Shown here: one piece after another, positions 35,262 through 46,957 of the stretch
Layout: each line of letters opens with the position of its first letter
Position numbering within the stretch: position 1 is the first letter of the stretch
DNA from: Amoebidium appalachense
Taxonomy: Eukaryota; Ichthyosporea
Assembly: GCA_963693365.1 (NCBI GenBank)
Contig: CAVNZM010000001.1
Location: forward strand, 806,001-870,000
Direction of reading: 5' to 3'
Length of the DNA stretch: 64,000 nt
Notes under the pieces: generated by a model
Databases searched by the model: none
Told to the model about the DNA's origin: nothing
What the model saw: the letters and a program-made list of their open reading frames with translations, nothing else
Translations under genes and position numbers: made by a program

Positions 35262-36102
35262 TGTAAAATTATATAAGTATTTGGGATGTAAGCAGAGACA
35301 CGGTGGTGCAGTGTGAAAACACCACAGACACACAACAACAAAACACGGAACGATCGGAGCAGTGTACACAACAGACATCAATGTTTAGACACGACTGAAC
35401 TCAATTTATTTTGATCTTCGAATAAATACCTGAAAAAATTCCCTTAAGTCTAATCCATACATGATTTCCGACCAGTCGGAAATCAGATCTGTCTCTAATA
35501 GAAACCAATCATTAAGAACCAATTGCTTTCAGAGAGATCTGGTACGCGGAGACGTACACGATAGGGTACAGACACTAGTTGAGATCAACTCGTGTCATTA
35601 TCAAGGAAGTTCTAACCTATGACACACTGCAAAGACTCAGACATATCACACTTAACCTTGATGATTGGTTAAAGCCCGGCAACACATGAAAACTAAAGTA
35701 AATTAATGAAGTCTAATCACACATGTCAATCTAAGTGTAGCCTAAGTGTGTTACCGTCCAATCAACACATATTAAGTAACACAAATCTACCTAACATATA
35801 TTAGTAGAAAAGAACTCAAATACGATTATACACATGAAGACAAGGAGAGAAAGAAAAGAAAATAAGGAAGGAGAAAGAGAAAGGAAAAGAGAGCACAGAT
35901 CAACAAACAAGATAGTAATAGTATAACTATAACCAGAGATATTTATGTACACACGAACATGTACACGTCTCTCCCTGAGTGGGTGGATCCGTGTACACAC
36001 ATATAAATATTCTAATTGATATTACAATACACGGTTGAAGCCGATACAACACGATTACAAGTATACAAGCATATCGGAGATCGATGCTACACTTTACATA
36101 AT

Positions 36103-36582
36103 TGTAAACAGTTGGACTAGTTAGGATAAGGCAGAGTACAACTGAATCAAAATAAAGACAGAGAACGGGTAGAAAGGCACACGCGGCCAGGTTGCTTTTA
36201 CTATGGGCCGACTCAGTCTGTCTCAGACTTCACTGATGTGATCCCCGTACTGGGACGGCTTTCTTATATAGCCCCCAGGTTTCGGATCAAGGCCCAGGAT
36301 TGGTTCATCCGCGGCCAGCGCGGGTGGCAACATGCCATTCGTGATTCTGGTGCGGTCCGAGCCAGTCAGACCTTCGTCCTATTTATGCAAACCTCTTATT
36401 GGTTCACTTCGTTTATGTGGTATGCAGCGGAAGAACCATATATGGTTCAATTCTTAGGTCAGAGTGAGTCCTATTGGTGCGGACATAATATTTATGTGAT
36501 ATTCATGACAAAGCACGAATCGTGTGCTAGTAGATCACATTCTTTAGTAAACATGTACAGTTCATGTGTACAGTTGTTTACA
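36103..36582 (-). repeat. LARD-like element, 3' LTR
   Basis: 480 bp, same length and sequence by eye as the right LTR. Inner neighbour is the polypurine tract. Confidence 0.88.
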
Positions 36583-37831
36583 CTCCCCCCCTTGTCGGGA
36601 GCCTGGTGGTGTCGTTAGACAAGCAAACCACCAGGCTGAGAGGCGATAAACAACCTTCAGCGAGAATTCTTGTGTGTGCCGAGCTGCTGGACAGAACAGA
36701 GCAAGGACGGTGGAATAGAGTTGTGCACGTCTATGAGCACTTCTTCATTTGCCAAAACGTAAATTCATGCAGCATTCTTCTGTGATTTCATTTTCGTGGC
36801 GAAGATTGTTGCAGAGTGTGCGTGCGAATAATTCGCTAAGCCTTCGTCTCTGTGCTTGGCTTTTCTGTAGAAGTAGTATTTTCCTTTTTGGGAATTTTTC
36901 CTTTTTAGGATACTCCCGCAGATTCGTTTTCAATTGCGAGTAATTTGGTTGTGTGGATGAATGATCATACCAAACATTCGATAATGAATATAACTCGAGC
37001 CTTAGGTCACTTCGTAGCTCAGGTAGTGGTGGATAGCTTCAAGGCTTAGCCGCTGCTCCTTATCCCGGTTCTACCTTAAGACTGTAAGGCGAGTCACCAT
37101 GGCCGGAAAAGCCACTTCTTTCATGAACAAAGAGCACTTCTTTCCTTTCAGCTTTAACCCTGCATCATCGGAGCTGGGAAAAACAGAATAAAAATGCCCA
37201 AGTGTTCTTCGTTGGGCGACATAAAGAAATATATCACCCGTCAGAACCAGTAAAAGCCCGGTTCATAATTCATAAGAAGAGGGTAGGCAAAGCAAGCCTC
37301 CTTCAGAAAACACATGCTTCCATTCGTGAGCAGTTTTCGTATCCCATTTGCCAGCCATTTTCGTTGAGCAGGGGGATTCCAGGCATAATACATTCTTCTG
37401 GAGGCTTGGCCTAAAAAGAAAAGTCGTCGCAGTCGCCCTTTCTTTTGTAAGCAACTTCGTGAGCGCGCTTCGTGTTTTCATATCCTCCAGTGCAGGTCTG
37501 GATGGTGCCCCATCCTCTGCTTCATTTGTAGGTGGCCCTACTGTAGGTTCTGTTCGTTGTGTGGAATACCAAAACCATTCGTATTCGTGGAACTGCTTTG
37601 TGCTGTGCTTTCTTTCGTGTTGGTGTTCATGAAGTTACCCCGTTCACACACCCTACTTCTTACATACATTAGATGTAAGTAGCTGCCTGGTGAGTGTGTG
37701 GTTCGTGTTCGTGGCATTCTTCTGTTCCTTCGTGAGAAGAATATTCGTTTTAGCAGAGGTGCCCAATAAGGCAGCTTGTGGGGTTGTCTCCCGCATGTGC
37801 CCATTGGTGGGGTATGCACGTGCTAAATTGT

Positions 37832-38130
37832 TACAGTGTCATCATATTGCAAGGGAATAACATGGTCACCTCCGTACCAGGGCCTAGTAGGTACACATGA
37901 TGGTCCGATGTGTTAGTCAACAACACCTTGCATTCGTATTCGTATTTGTCTTCCACGTCACTTTCTTCAGTAGTGAAGGAGGGTATTCGTAATTCGAAAC
38001 TGAAAGGCTTCCAGCCAAAATACTGACACTGTATGATGGGGTTGTGAGGGAGCGGTGCCCATACCACATTCTTTTGTTCTGGTGGGGGGTGCCGGCAGCT
38101 AGTGCAAGGCTTGACAGTGTAATTGGTATG
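37832..38130 (-). pseudogene. Coding-like remnant inside LARD-like element
   Basis: A minus-strand frame of about 99 codons in the element's own orientation with protein-like composition (TVKPCTSCRHPPPEQ.., ..FTTEESDVEDKYEYEC.., ending in a stop). A CxxC and acidic stretch are visible. No family recognised. It may be a captured or decayed gene. Confidence 0.3.
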
Positions 38131-39174
38131 TTACACCGTATTGCCACAGACGGGCATTCACCTTAAAATTCGTACCCAACACCTTCTTTGTTTTTCACAT
38201 GCATGAACAAAAGTTCTGCATCGACTTTATTACATGCCTTTTGTGCACCAAGAGTGCAAATTCGTTAGGGCGTGGCACCAGGAAGGGCCGCCATACATGA
38301 GTCAGGCATATGTTCGTAATGTGTTTAGGCATGCCAGCATACATTCATGCGCATGTTGTGCATCCTGGGCGCTAAACTATGGGGCATGCTGTATTCGAGA
38401 ACAGCAAGGGATTCGAAGCATGCATGCAACACTACTTTCATAAGATCTTAGGTCCTACATGCTATAGCAACAGCGACTATCTTCTTCGTTAAGTGCATTT
38501 GTGCTGAAAGTGGCCGTGCATCTGGCTTGCGAGTGTGGACGTGCATGCGGTGGCATGGACACGATGGCAGTGTGCAATAGGGCAATGCACGCAAGGGCAA
38601 CGGTTTTATTTTCTTCCTAACATAGAGGGGGCTGTGTGCATTGCAACCCAAGCAGTGTTGTGCATTCGTTCTTTCATTTTCGTATTTCCATTTCATTTTG
38701 CTTTCGTTTTTCGTTTTTTGTCGTTTGATAAATTCGTTACTTCGTTTTGTTTTCGTGTTGCATTCATTTCGTATTTCCTCTATGCATTCGTTTGTCGTTC
38801 ATTCTTTATTTCATTGTGTATTCGTGATGGTTCGTTTTTCGTTGGTTCATTGCTTCGTTAGCAATTCTTTATTCGTTTGTTCGTGTATTCGTTGTTTCGT
38901 TGTGTATTCGTTTTTCTTCACATTTTTGATGTGTCGTAGCAAAAGAAGTTTTACATGCTTTCAATTCTTTCCGTGTAGGTGGGCTGGCCACTTCAAACTT
39001 GTAGGTGTATATATTCTAAGCCGGACAAGGAAAGATGTGCCTATCATCGGGGTAAAAAGGATTGTGATCGGCCATGGGAGATTCTTGAGCTGATTGAAAG
39101 ATGTGAGATTCTTGAACTGATTGAAAGATGTGAGATTCGAAGGATGCGAGATTCTTGAACTGCGCGGTCGCCAA

Positions 39175-39654
39175 TGTAAACAGTTGGACTAGTTAGGATA
39201 AGGCAGAGTACAACTGAATCAAAATAAAGACAGAGAACGGGTAGAAAGGCACACGCGGCCAGGTTGCTTTTACTATGGGCCGACTCAGTCTGTCTCAGAC
39301 TTCACTGATGTGATCCCCGTACTGGGACGGCTTTCTTATATAGCCCCCAGGTTTCGGATCAAGGCCCAGGATTGGTTCATCCGCGGCCAGCGCGGGTGGC
39401 AACATGCCATTCGTGATTCTGGTGCGGTCCGAGCCAGTCAGACCTTCGTCCTATTTATGCAAACCTCTTATTGGTTCACTTCGTTTATGTGGTATGCAGC
39501 GGAAGAACCATATATGGTTCAATTCTTAGGTCAGAGTGAGTCCTATTGGTGCGGACATAATATTTATGTGATATTCATGACAAAGCACGAATCGTGTGCT
39601 AGTAGATCACATTCTTTAGTAAACATGTACAGTTCATGTGTACAGTTGTTTACA
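39175..39654 (-). repeat. LARD-like element, 5' LTR
   Basis: 480 bp. The inner neighbour on the minus strand is TTGGCGACCGCGCAG, a candidate primer-binding site. A TATATAG near 39335 on the plus strand is not in the transcribed orientation, so its role is unclear. Confidence 0.88.
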
Positions 39655-39749
39655 ATAATAGGAGTGTGGCATTTATACTAAGCATATGAACTGAAACATA
39701 ACACAAACTGAGAAGATCTTACAATATGTAAATACTACGTATTATAACA

Positions 39750-40205
39750 TCCCCACATAAGACTTTGAAGTTTGTGTTATCATATCCCCACTGAACTAGT
39801 GAAATCTCCCCACTTGAGAACAGAAACGGAAAAAAAAAATTTAAAGTGTGTACTTTTCCCGGGGGGGGGGGGGGGGGGGGGGGAGGGGGGGGAAAAAAGA
39901 AGGGGGGGGGGGGGGGGGGGGGGGGGGGAAGGGGGGGGGGGGGGGGGGGTGAAAGGGGCAAAAACAACGAATATGTATAACGTTTATAGTCGGGGTGTGA
40001 CTAACTGGGTTTGAAACCAGTGAAAGATAGAGTAGAATCGCGGTACAGGTCAAACCATATATAACATACCCACAAAGGCAATATACATATGAAATAATGA
40101 TGGTGGTAAATTAAGTAGTAATCATTCCAGCCGGGAGGCAGTGTTGATGCATCTGCTGTCCAGGGCCCCAGCCGTAGTAGAAAACCACACGTGAAGTAAG
40201 ACGGT
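39750..40205 (-). other. Copia family 1, 3' untranslated region with G tract
   Basis: Begins with the polypurine tract, followed by G runs at 39861-39949 (broken by A) and unique sequence to the RNase H stop codon. Matches 52975-53428 in the intact element. Confidence 0.75.
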
Positions 40206-41469
40206 TCAATCGAGAATGTCCCGCACACAAAGTCGGGCACGATGGGTGACGTGACTCGGGCCAGGGAGGGGCTTGGTGAGGATGTCGGCCAAGTTGTGAG
40301 CTGACTCGACGTAGTGGACAACATCCCCACTGGCAATGTAGTCTTTGGTGTTATGGTACCGGACGGCAATGTGTTTAGTACGGTGCTTGATGCCGGTGGA
40401 GTTGACGATGGCAATGGTCGACTGGTTGTCACAATACACCTTAGTCGGAGCAAGCATGGGGCAGCCGAGTTCCTTGAAGAGGTCACGGACCCAAGCAACT
40501 TCCTGGGTGCCGGCATTGAGAGCAATCAGCTCAGCTTCGGTGGTGCTGGTGGCCGTGATGGGCTGGAGCTTGGAGTACCAGATGATGGGCATACCAGCAA
40601 ACTCGATGATGTAACCGGTGGTAGACTTCTTGCTGTCAGCACAACCAGCAAAGTCAGCACCCGTGTAGCACTCGAGTATGGGGGGCTTGGTTGCCGAGTA
40701 CTTGTAGTCAATGCCTAGGTCAATGGTGCCGAGGAGGTACCGGGCCACACGACTCCCATTGAGTCTTGCCGGGGTTGGTGCTGAACCGACCAAGGAAGCC
40801 GATGGCATAGGCAATGTCGGGACGTGTGCACCGTGCCACCCAGAGAAGACGGCCGAGTAACTCACGGTAGGGCACGGTGAACGGTTGGGGGGGGCAGTCA
40901 GCCAGGGAGACGGTGGTGCCTGCAGGGATGGGTGTAGACTTGGACTTGGCATCGGTGAGGTTGAAGTCGTGGATGATATCCATGATGCAAGACCTCTGGT
41001 GCATGTGTAGGTGATGGGGATCGGAGTGATTAATATCAACACCGAGCATACGGTCAAATGGACTCATACGACAGCTGGCCATCTTGCTGATGTGGGCAGC
41101 CAGGTCACTGGCAGCAGTAGAACCCCGGGTGTTGGTAATGGTGGAGTCGTCGACGTAGTTACCAGCCCGGACCACATCGTTGTTGGGGAAGAACCGGAGG
41201 TAGATGCACGGGTCAGTCTTAGTACGGGTCAGGCCATGGGCAAGAAGAATACCGTCGAGGAAGTCGTACCAGGCCTTGGAGGCTTGCTTGAGGCCATACA
41301 GGGCTTTCTTGAGTCTCCAGACCTTGCCAAGGGTGGCCATGGTGATGAATCCCGGTGGCTGTTTCATGTAGATGGTCTCGGTGAGTGGGCTGTTGAGAAA
41401 GGCCGTAGACACGTCGAGTTGATGGATATCATGTCCTTCAACAACGGCCAGAGCTAGGATAGCACGGGG
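40206..41469 (-). pseudogene. pol: Copia family 1 RT-RNase H, 5'-truncated
   Basis: Begins inside RT at RAILALAVVEGHD directly against the family 2 LTR at 41470. RT motifs QLDVSTAFLNSPL, YGLKQASKAWYD and GNYVDDSTI are present, then RNase H (CYTGADFAGC, TSTTEAELIAL, YCDNQSTIAIV, NLADILTKPL). A short deletion near 40748 (KTQW then shifted) breaks the frame between RT and RNase H, and a further shift lies near 40322 (DVVHYVE). The TDADF acid is changed to TGADF, which would hit an RNase H catalytic Asp. Confidence 0.85.
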
Positions 41470-42225
41470 TGTCATCTTCCTATGATTCACGGCAAGACTT
41501 AGAAGTTGAGTTTTATTTATGTTTATTAGTTTGTTGTAGTTTGTTTCTTTTTCCCTTTTTCCTTTCTTTCTTTCTTTCTTTCCTTTCTGTTTCCGTGTAC
41601 ACCGATATCTTAGATCTGTGTACATATCGAGATATTTAGCTCGCGCACACGTATTGTCGTTTGTGTCAATATCTAAATATGTCGTCCAATCAGATCTCGA
41701 TTGTATTTTCCCAAATATAGTAACTTACATTCCTCATTAATTCCTTTCCCTTCCTTTCTCACGACGTAGCATTACTCTATGTTCTCCAACTATTAGGAAT
41801 AATTATATTTAGACGTGTTATGTTAAGAACATGTATAAATGTATGATGTCAACTAATAGTTACATAAGTGGTTTCATTTTGTTAAATGTTTCCGTGTTTT
41901 ATTAGAAGTTACTTTCATTAGAGGATTGCGTTTTATGTTCTATGTGTCGACAGACATTTCGATCTATATATTTTACGCTCATAGTTTTCGTCTTTCTGAT
42001 TGGAAAATAGAATTTTCGTTCTTTTGATTGGTTTATCGATTTCACATTCCTGGGTATAAAAGGGACATCATCTTGGAATAAATATCAAGCAGTCGTATTC
42101 ATTTCCTATGGTTCCAGAAATCGTTCCACCTCTCCGGTTGTGTTTCTCCCGTGTGTCTCTGTGTTGTGTATAACATAACACCCATCTGTGCTCTCTGCTT
42201 CCCCGTTTACCCACACAAAACAACA
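41470..42225 (+). repeat. Copia family 2 LTR (5' LTR)
   Basis: 756 bp, TGTCATCTTCC to AAACAACA, followed by the candidate primer-binding site GGTTTACGGCCCCTTTG (42226 onward). It abuts truncated family 1 pol head to head. Confidence 0.87.
42049..42085 (+). promoter_or_regulatory. TATA box and poly(A) signal of family 2 LTR
   Basis: GGGTATAAAAGGG is followed about 22 bp later by GGAATAAATATC. This is the compact TATA-then-AATAAA arrangement of an LTR in which transcription starts just upstream of the polyadenylation signal. The same arrangement is conserved at 34246 and near 18690-18720. Confidence 0.6.
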
Positions 42226-42300
42226 GGTTTACGGCCCCTTTGCACGCTAACACACAATCTCGTTACAACCGCGAAATTCCTCCGTCTTGCTGCTTCAACC

Positions 42301-44211
42301 ATGACTGACAAACCGTCGTACATCAACCTTCCAATATGGAATCCGTCCGAGAAAAGAGATGAGAAACGTCTCAACTATTTTGAGTGGGAGTCACTCATTC
42401 ACCGGTTCATAAGAACAACCATTGCCGAGAAATTCGTTGACGCTATCAAGAGGCCACAGTGGGTTGACGGCACTGAAGCCAACCAGTGGCTAGGCTACGG
42501 CACCAAGGACTCCTACAAGAAAGCTTCCGACGTCCTCGACCAGATCCTCAACCAGTCCGTCCATCCGACCGAGCTCTACGACTCCGGCCGGATGCAAGAC
42601 GGTGTTCACGGTGGAGAAGTCTTCCACAACCTGCGTATGGCGTATGTGGCAGAGAAGGAGGCCCGAGTCACCCAGATTCAAGTCACCTACGAGGAGCTTG
42701 AACTAAGAGACTACCCTAACGTCACAGCGTACCTCACCCGCCTCCAACGTCTGGCTACGACACTTGCCTGCCTCGACGAGCCCGTCCAGCACAAGGATGT
42801 CGTACGCAAGTTCTTCCTTCACCTCCGCAAGAACACGGCCCTGGTCTGCACTGACATTGAACGTCTCTACTTCGACTACTGGATGAACAACAAGGCCTAC
42901 CCGTCATTCAACCAGCTCATCAGTGACATCCGAGGAGCTGAAATCCGTCCTTCCTCCAAGTCACCCGGCCCCCGTTCAACTTCCCCTTACCCCCGTGGTA
43001 ACAGGGACAACCGTAACCGACAGCACAACAACAAGAGAGTGGAGTGTTCCTACTGCCATGAACCCCACCACATCACATCATGCCCAGAGCCTGGCTGTGC
43101 TGTTGCTCGTCGTGCCAAGCAGGAGAAAGGCAACAAGAGTGTGCAATTTGCACTCATCTCCTCCACCGGCACACCATACCGTGACGACCCCGTCTGGGAC
43201 AGTGCTTGTAATGCACACATCTGCCCCATCAAGGAGTATTTCTCCTCCCTTACCCCGTGTCCCCCCACCCCTATTCACGGCCTTGGCACCGTCAATGCCA
43301 CACACCGTGGCATCATCAACCTGACACTGCACTACAACGGCCACTCAACCCCGTGCAGCATCAATGCTCTCTACGTACCCGAGTCACCGTCCTTCCTCGT
43401 GTCTGCCTCCATGGCCTCAACTGCCGGCCTCCTTGGTCATTGTGACGATGCAGACACCCACCCGTCGTTCCTCTACAGCCGTGATGGTGACATTATTTCC
43501 GACCTCACCCCCCTCAACGGTCTCTACTACATCACTGACTACGTGATTGACACTCCTCAACACCCGTGGGTCCAACCCTACACAGCAAGGACTCAACCAA
43601 CCGACGACCTCACCCTTTGGCACAACCGTCTCGGCCACCGTGCCCTATCCACCGTCACCAGAATGGCCAAGGATGAGCTTGTCATCGGCATGCCCCCCTC
43701 CCTCAAGTCACCCGACCACAGTGACTGCTTCGGCTGCATGTCTGGCAAGACCACCAAGGCTCCATTTCCCGGCACCCGTTCCCGTTTCACCATCCCCGGT
43801 GCTAAGTGGCACCTGGACTTCTTCGAAGCTCCCTGTGCTTCCTACGGAGGCTACAAGGTTGCTCTGGTGTGTGTTTGTGATGCCACCGGTTACACCACCG
43901 TGTTCCCCCTCTACAACCGTGCTGAAACCCTCAGCTACATTCAGTCTCTCGTTGAAACCGTCGAACGTCAGACCCCTGAGATCGTCACCCATCTTCGGTT
44001 TGACTCCGGCTCCGAGTTCACATCCAAGGACACCGAGGCCTACTGCAAGCAGAAAGGCATCATCATGGAGTTTGCCCCTTGTCGACACACCACAGAACAA
44101 CGGTGTTGTTGAACGGAAGATGAGAGACCTGCAAGAGACAGTCTGTTGCTTCCTCCATGCCAACAAGGACCAACCTCTCTCCCCCAAGTTGTGGGTTGCT
44201 GCTCTCAAGCA
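42301..44211 (+). pseudogene. gag-pol: Copia family 2 gag-protease-integrase, truncated
   Basis: MTDKPSYINLPIWNPSEK.. with gag, CCHC knuckle (CSYCHEPHHITSC), protease (VWDSACNAHIC), pre-integrase (WHNRLGHRA, CFGCMSGKTTKAPF) and integrase (KWHLDFFE, FDSGSEFTSK). Close to the integrase Glu the frame shifts near 44087 (FAPC then shifted). The proper continuation (VVERKMRDLQE, LSPKLWVAALKH) is in the next frame. Sequence homology stops at about 44211, so RT and RNase H are absent and there is no 3' LTR. Compared with the gag at 18935 this copy lacks about 50 residues between GAEIR and the knuckle. Confidence 0.87.
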
Positions 44212-45115
44212 TCAGCAATCTTGTCGAATCCATCCATAAGCCATCTAAGACGTCAGCATCTAATCAAAGTCATCTACATCCCACCCTTTAACCCTATCTA
44301 CCCCATATCCCATCGAAAAGATGTCAGGATATTTTCGGACCATTTAAAGACGACTTTCAAGTTATCATAAAGATGTCTGGAAATTTCCTGACATCTTTAT
44401 ATACATTTTTCCTGACATCGTTTTCTACACCTAAACCTAACCACTACCCATCCGTAACCCCACCCAATCCCCACCTTTTCTACCCCTAAAATATAGGTAT
44501 CGTATGATCCTGCACATCAAGACCCTTTTATGTCATCTTTAAGGCCACTTTAAAGAGCTTAAATAAGAAATTAAGGCAACAAACAGACATCTAAACGATA
44601 TCGTTAAAGGGACATCATGTACATTACCTTATTGCAACGAGAGGTGATTTAGAGGTCTTCATGTTGACTTTTCTGCATCTAAAAGGGCACATAAGGAGAA
44701 CTAAATGTTGCCTTTACAGTATCTCGGGGCATCGGAATCCTTATTTCACGATGCCTTTATGTCATCAAACGGATCTGTTGCCGACCATACAAAGATACCT
44801 TTTGGATCACTCTACATGATCTTTATTTCATGCAGACCGATTCACGACATACACATGTCACCTTTATGTTTACTTTGTGACAACTTGTGCAGCATAATAA
44901 GTCGACAAAACGATCACTACAAGCAATTTAATATGATCATTATACTGTATTCTAATCGTCCAAAAATCTATATTAAAGCATCATTTTGTGCCCCGGTTGA
45001 TGCCAAGATGATGTCAGTTCCCCCCCCCCCCCCCCCCCCCCTCCCTTTCCCTTTCCTCCCCGTGGCTGCACAGTGAAGTGTCGTTGACCGTGCTGAACAA
45101 TCTTTAATTTCTTAT
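44212..45115. other. Unassigned AT-rich sequence with hairpins
   Basis: No gene recognised. An inverted repeat at 44367-44400 (ATAAAGATGTC arms, 12-nt loop) is surrounded by further GATGTCAGG/CCTGACATC copies (44315-44420). A C run lies at 45019-45041. It lies downstream of the JmjC gene and may include its 3' flank or a transposon end. Confidence 0.4.
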
Positions 45116-45175
45116 GACACGTCCCACTGGGACGTGTCTCCACTCTTTACATCTACGGGATGTCCCACTGGGACA
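45116..45175. repeat. Two hairpins with common core
   Basis: GACACGTCCC/GGGACGTGTC around ACT (45116-45138) and TGTCCC/GGGACA around ACT (45161-45175). Both share GTCCCACTGGGAC. They lie about 190 bp beyond the JmjC gene stop codon and could be in its 3' UTR. Confidence 0.6.
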
Positions 45176-45360
45176 CCCCTCTACTGTCTCAACTATTCAA
45201 AACATTAAAATTCAAGAAAAGAAACACTATAAATTTATGAGAAAAAAACAAACTAAACAAAGTAAACAAACTTGCAAAATAAAATCCAAAATAATCCCCT
45301 ACAAAAAAGGGGCAGTACATTTCTTGGGGGGAAGGGGGAGGGGGGGGGGGAGGTGGGGGG

Positions 45361-45822
45361 CTAAGGGGTGAATTTGGGCTTTTTGTGGGGGCTGGCATGA
45401 CCCTGTTGGCGCCTTCTCTTCATCGCCGACCTGGTAAGGGGGGTCTCTCCCTCAGCCTCGTTGAACTCAGCCGGAGAGTCCTCACCTTGAAACTCAGCCG
45501 CCTCCTCCTCCACCCCCTCCACCTGCTGCACGGCCTCGCTGTCACCCTCCGTGCCGCCCACAGCGACATCCTCGCCCTCCTTGCCGACCTTGGCCGCGTC
45601 CGTCTCGTTTTCACGTTGGTCCACCTTGGGGTCTGGGGCCTCCTTGTGCAGAGACGCGGCCTCCTTAGCGGCCTGCTCCTCCCGCTCCCGCTCCCGCTCC
45701 GCCAGTGCCTCTGCCTCCCTCTCCGCATCGGCCTCCTCCTGCTGCCTGCGCAACTCCTCCCCAGCCTCCCGCTCGGCTGTCACCATCTGGTCCTTCACGT
45801 AGTTGTCGTAGTTTGAGATGTA
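45361..45822 (-). CDS. JmjC gene last exon
   Basis: YISNYDNYVKDQMVTAERE.. leads into a Glu/Ala/Arg-rich segment typical of a long charged helix, then an acidic stretch, and ends with basic residues (SAMKRRRQQGHASPHKKPKF) that could be a nuclear localisation signal. Stop TAG at 45363-45361. Acceptor CTGCAG. Confidence 0.65.
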   Translation of the reverse strand, partial: YISNYDNYVKDQMVTAEREAGEELRRQQEEADAEREAEALAEREREREEQAAKEAASLHKEAPDPKVDQRENETDAAKVGKEGEDVAVGGTEGDSEAVQQVEGVEEEAAEFQGEDSPAEFNEAEGETPLTRSAMKRRRQQGHASPHKKPKFTP

Positions 45823-46197
45823 CTGCAGGTAATGGCGGGCACAGAGTCAGATGCTTTACAGAAGTCAGTCTAGAAAACTTTTTCCAACTATGTGATTGTG
45901 TTGTTTGTGTTTTTTTTTTTTTTACGGGGGGGGGGGGGGGGGGGGGGGGGTTTGCAGATGTGAACAAAGAAGTCTTTTATAAAACAGAACAGACTAAATG
46001 CTAACTAGCTCGAGTGTCGGCACGCTATAGTGTAGTAAGCCATAATCACACCATAAGGGGGGGGGGGGGGGTAGGAATTATAATGAACTTAGCGTAAGTC
46101 TCGTGAGCCATGATGAAACACCCCACAGCTCAAGTGTCAGCATCCTATTGCCTAGCCAAAAGGGGGAGGGGGGGGGGGGGGGGGGGGGGGGACCCAC

Positions 46198-46365
46198 CAA
46201 CTTGATGTTGCCTTCGGCCGCAGCACCGTCATAGTTGGGGTCGTCACATTCGAATTTCACGGGGGTCCACTTGTTGATGAGCTTGTGTTGGTTGGGGTCT
46301 CGCAGCGACACCTCGAAGCAGTTGACGACCAGCCGGAAGAATGCCCTGTGGTCTCTGGCGATATC
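46198..46365 (-). CDS. JmjC gene exon 6
   Basis: 56 codons, phase 0. DIARDHRAFFRLVVNCFEVSL, NKWTPVKFECDDPNYDG. Acceptor GGGCAG, donor TTG-GTGGGT, with a C run starting immediately after the donor. No family recognised. Confidence 0.65.
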
Positions 46366-46450
46366 CTGCCCAGTGCTTCTTTAGTGATCTGTTTTCAAAA
46401 GAGGTAAAGTTCGGAAGGAATACACATAAGGAAGAGAAGAGGAGAGACAG

Positions 46451-46521
46451 ATAATGTTGTCGTCATATGGTCTTACTGACATCCAATGGATGTCATTAGG
46501 ATCATATGACGACAACATTAT
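46451..46521. repeat. 71-bp near-perfect palindrome
   Basis: Outer arms ATAATGTTGTCGTCATATG and its complement, with inner arms TGACATCC/GGATGTCA. It lies in intron 5 of the JmjC gene. It could be a small inverted-repeat transposon or a hairpin RNA source. Confidence 0.9.
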
Positions 46522-46957
46522 GGCCCTTCATGATGTAAGAATGTGACCGTAATTCTCTATGATGATGCTTAAAACTGTCTTTATTCTTGAAATATTCCAA
46601 GCATTTGCAGACCTAGGAATATGCATCAATTTTTTTTCGATTCGATTCGTGGAATGTTCATGGTGGAGGGGAGCGGGGGGGGGGGGGGGGGGGGGGGGAA
46701 GAAAGCGTTATGCAAGTAAATATATACGATGAAAGCAAGTTATTTGGGAAGTTAAACCGGTGATCAGAGGAGAACGTGGAAGGGTGAAAGGGAGTGTGTG
46801 TGTGTGTATGTGTGTGTACACACGTGTGTTGGTTGAAGAGCGAGTATGTGTGAGTGGGTGGTGGGCAGGAGGGAAGGGGGGGGGGGGGGGGGGGGGTCCT
46901 TTGATGTAGTCTAGACTCAGAATGTGTTGAAAGTGATTTGTTGGGGACATTACATAC

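Larger units (their letters stand above)
36098..39659 (-). mobile_element. LTR element without gag-pol (LARD-like), TSD ATAAT
   Basis: Two 480-bp LTRs (36103-36582 and 39175-39654, TGTAAACA to TGTTTACA) enclose 2.59 kb. ATAAT is duplicated at 36098-36102 and 39655-39659. The polypurine tract AAGGGGGGAG beside the left LTR and TTGGCGACCGCGC beside the right LTR (primer-binding site) set minus orientation. The interior has no gag, RT or integrase. It contains a TTCGT-rich region (38640-38930) and a hairpin at 36600-36637. The left and right LTRs look the same over their length, so the insertion is recent and mobilisation in trans is likely. Confidence 0.88.
35262..39749 (-). repeat. Copia family 1 LTR, split by another LTR element
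   Basis: LTR pieces 35262-36102 and 39660-39749 join to one family 1 LTR when 36103-39654 and one copy of ATAAT are removed. The polypurine tract (complement of TCCCCACATAAG at 39750) shows that it is the 3' LTR of the pol body at 40206-41469. Confidence 0.85.

Noticed and set aside
45385-45816. Leu-rich plus-strand frame opposite the last JmjC-gene exon
   Set aside because: Antisense of a Glu/Arg-rich coding exon, which yields Leu-rich sequence; the minus strand has matching splice sites and a stop.
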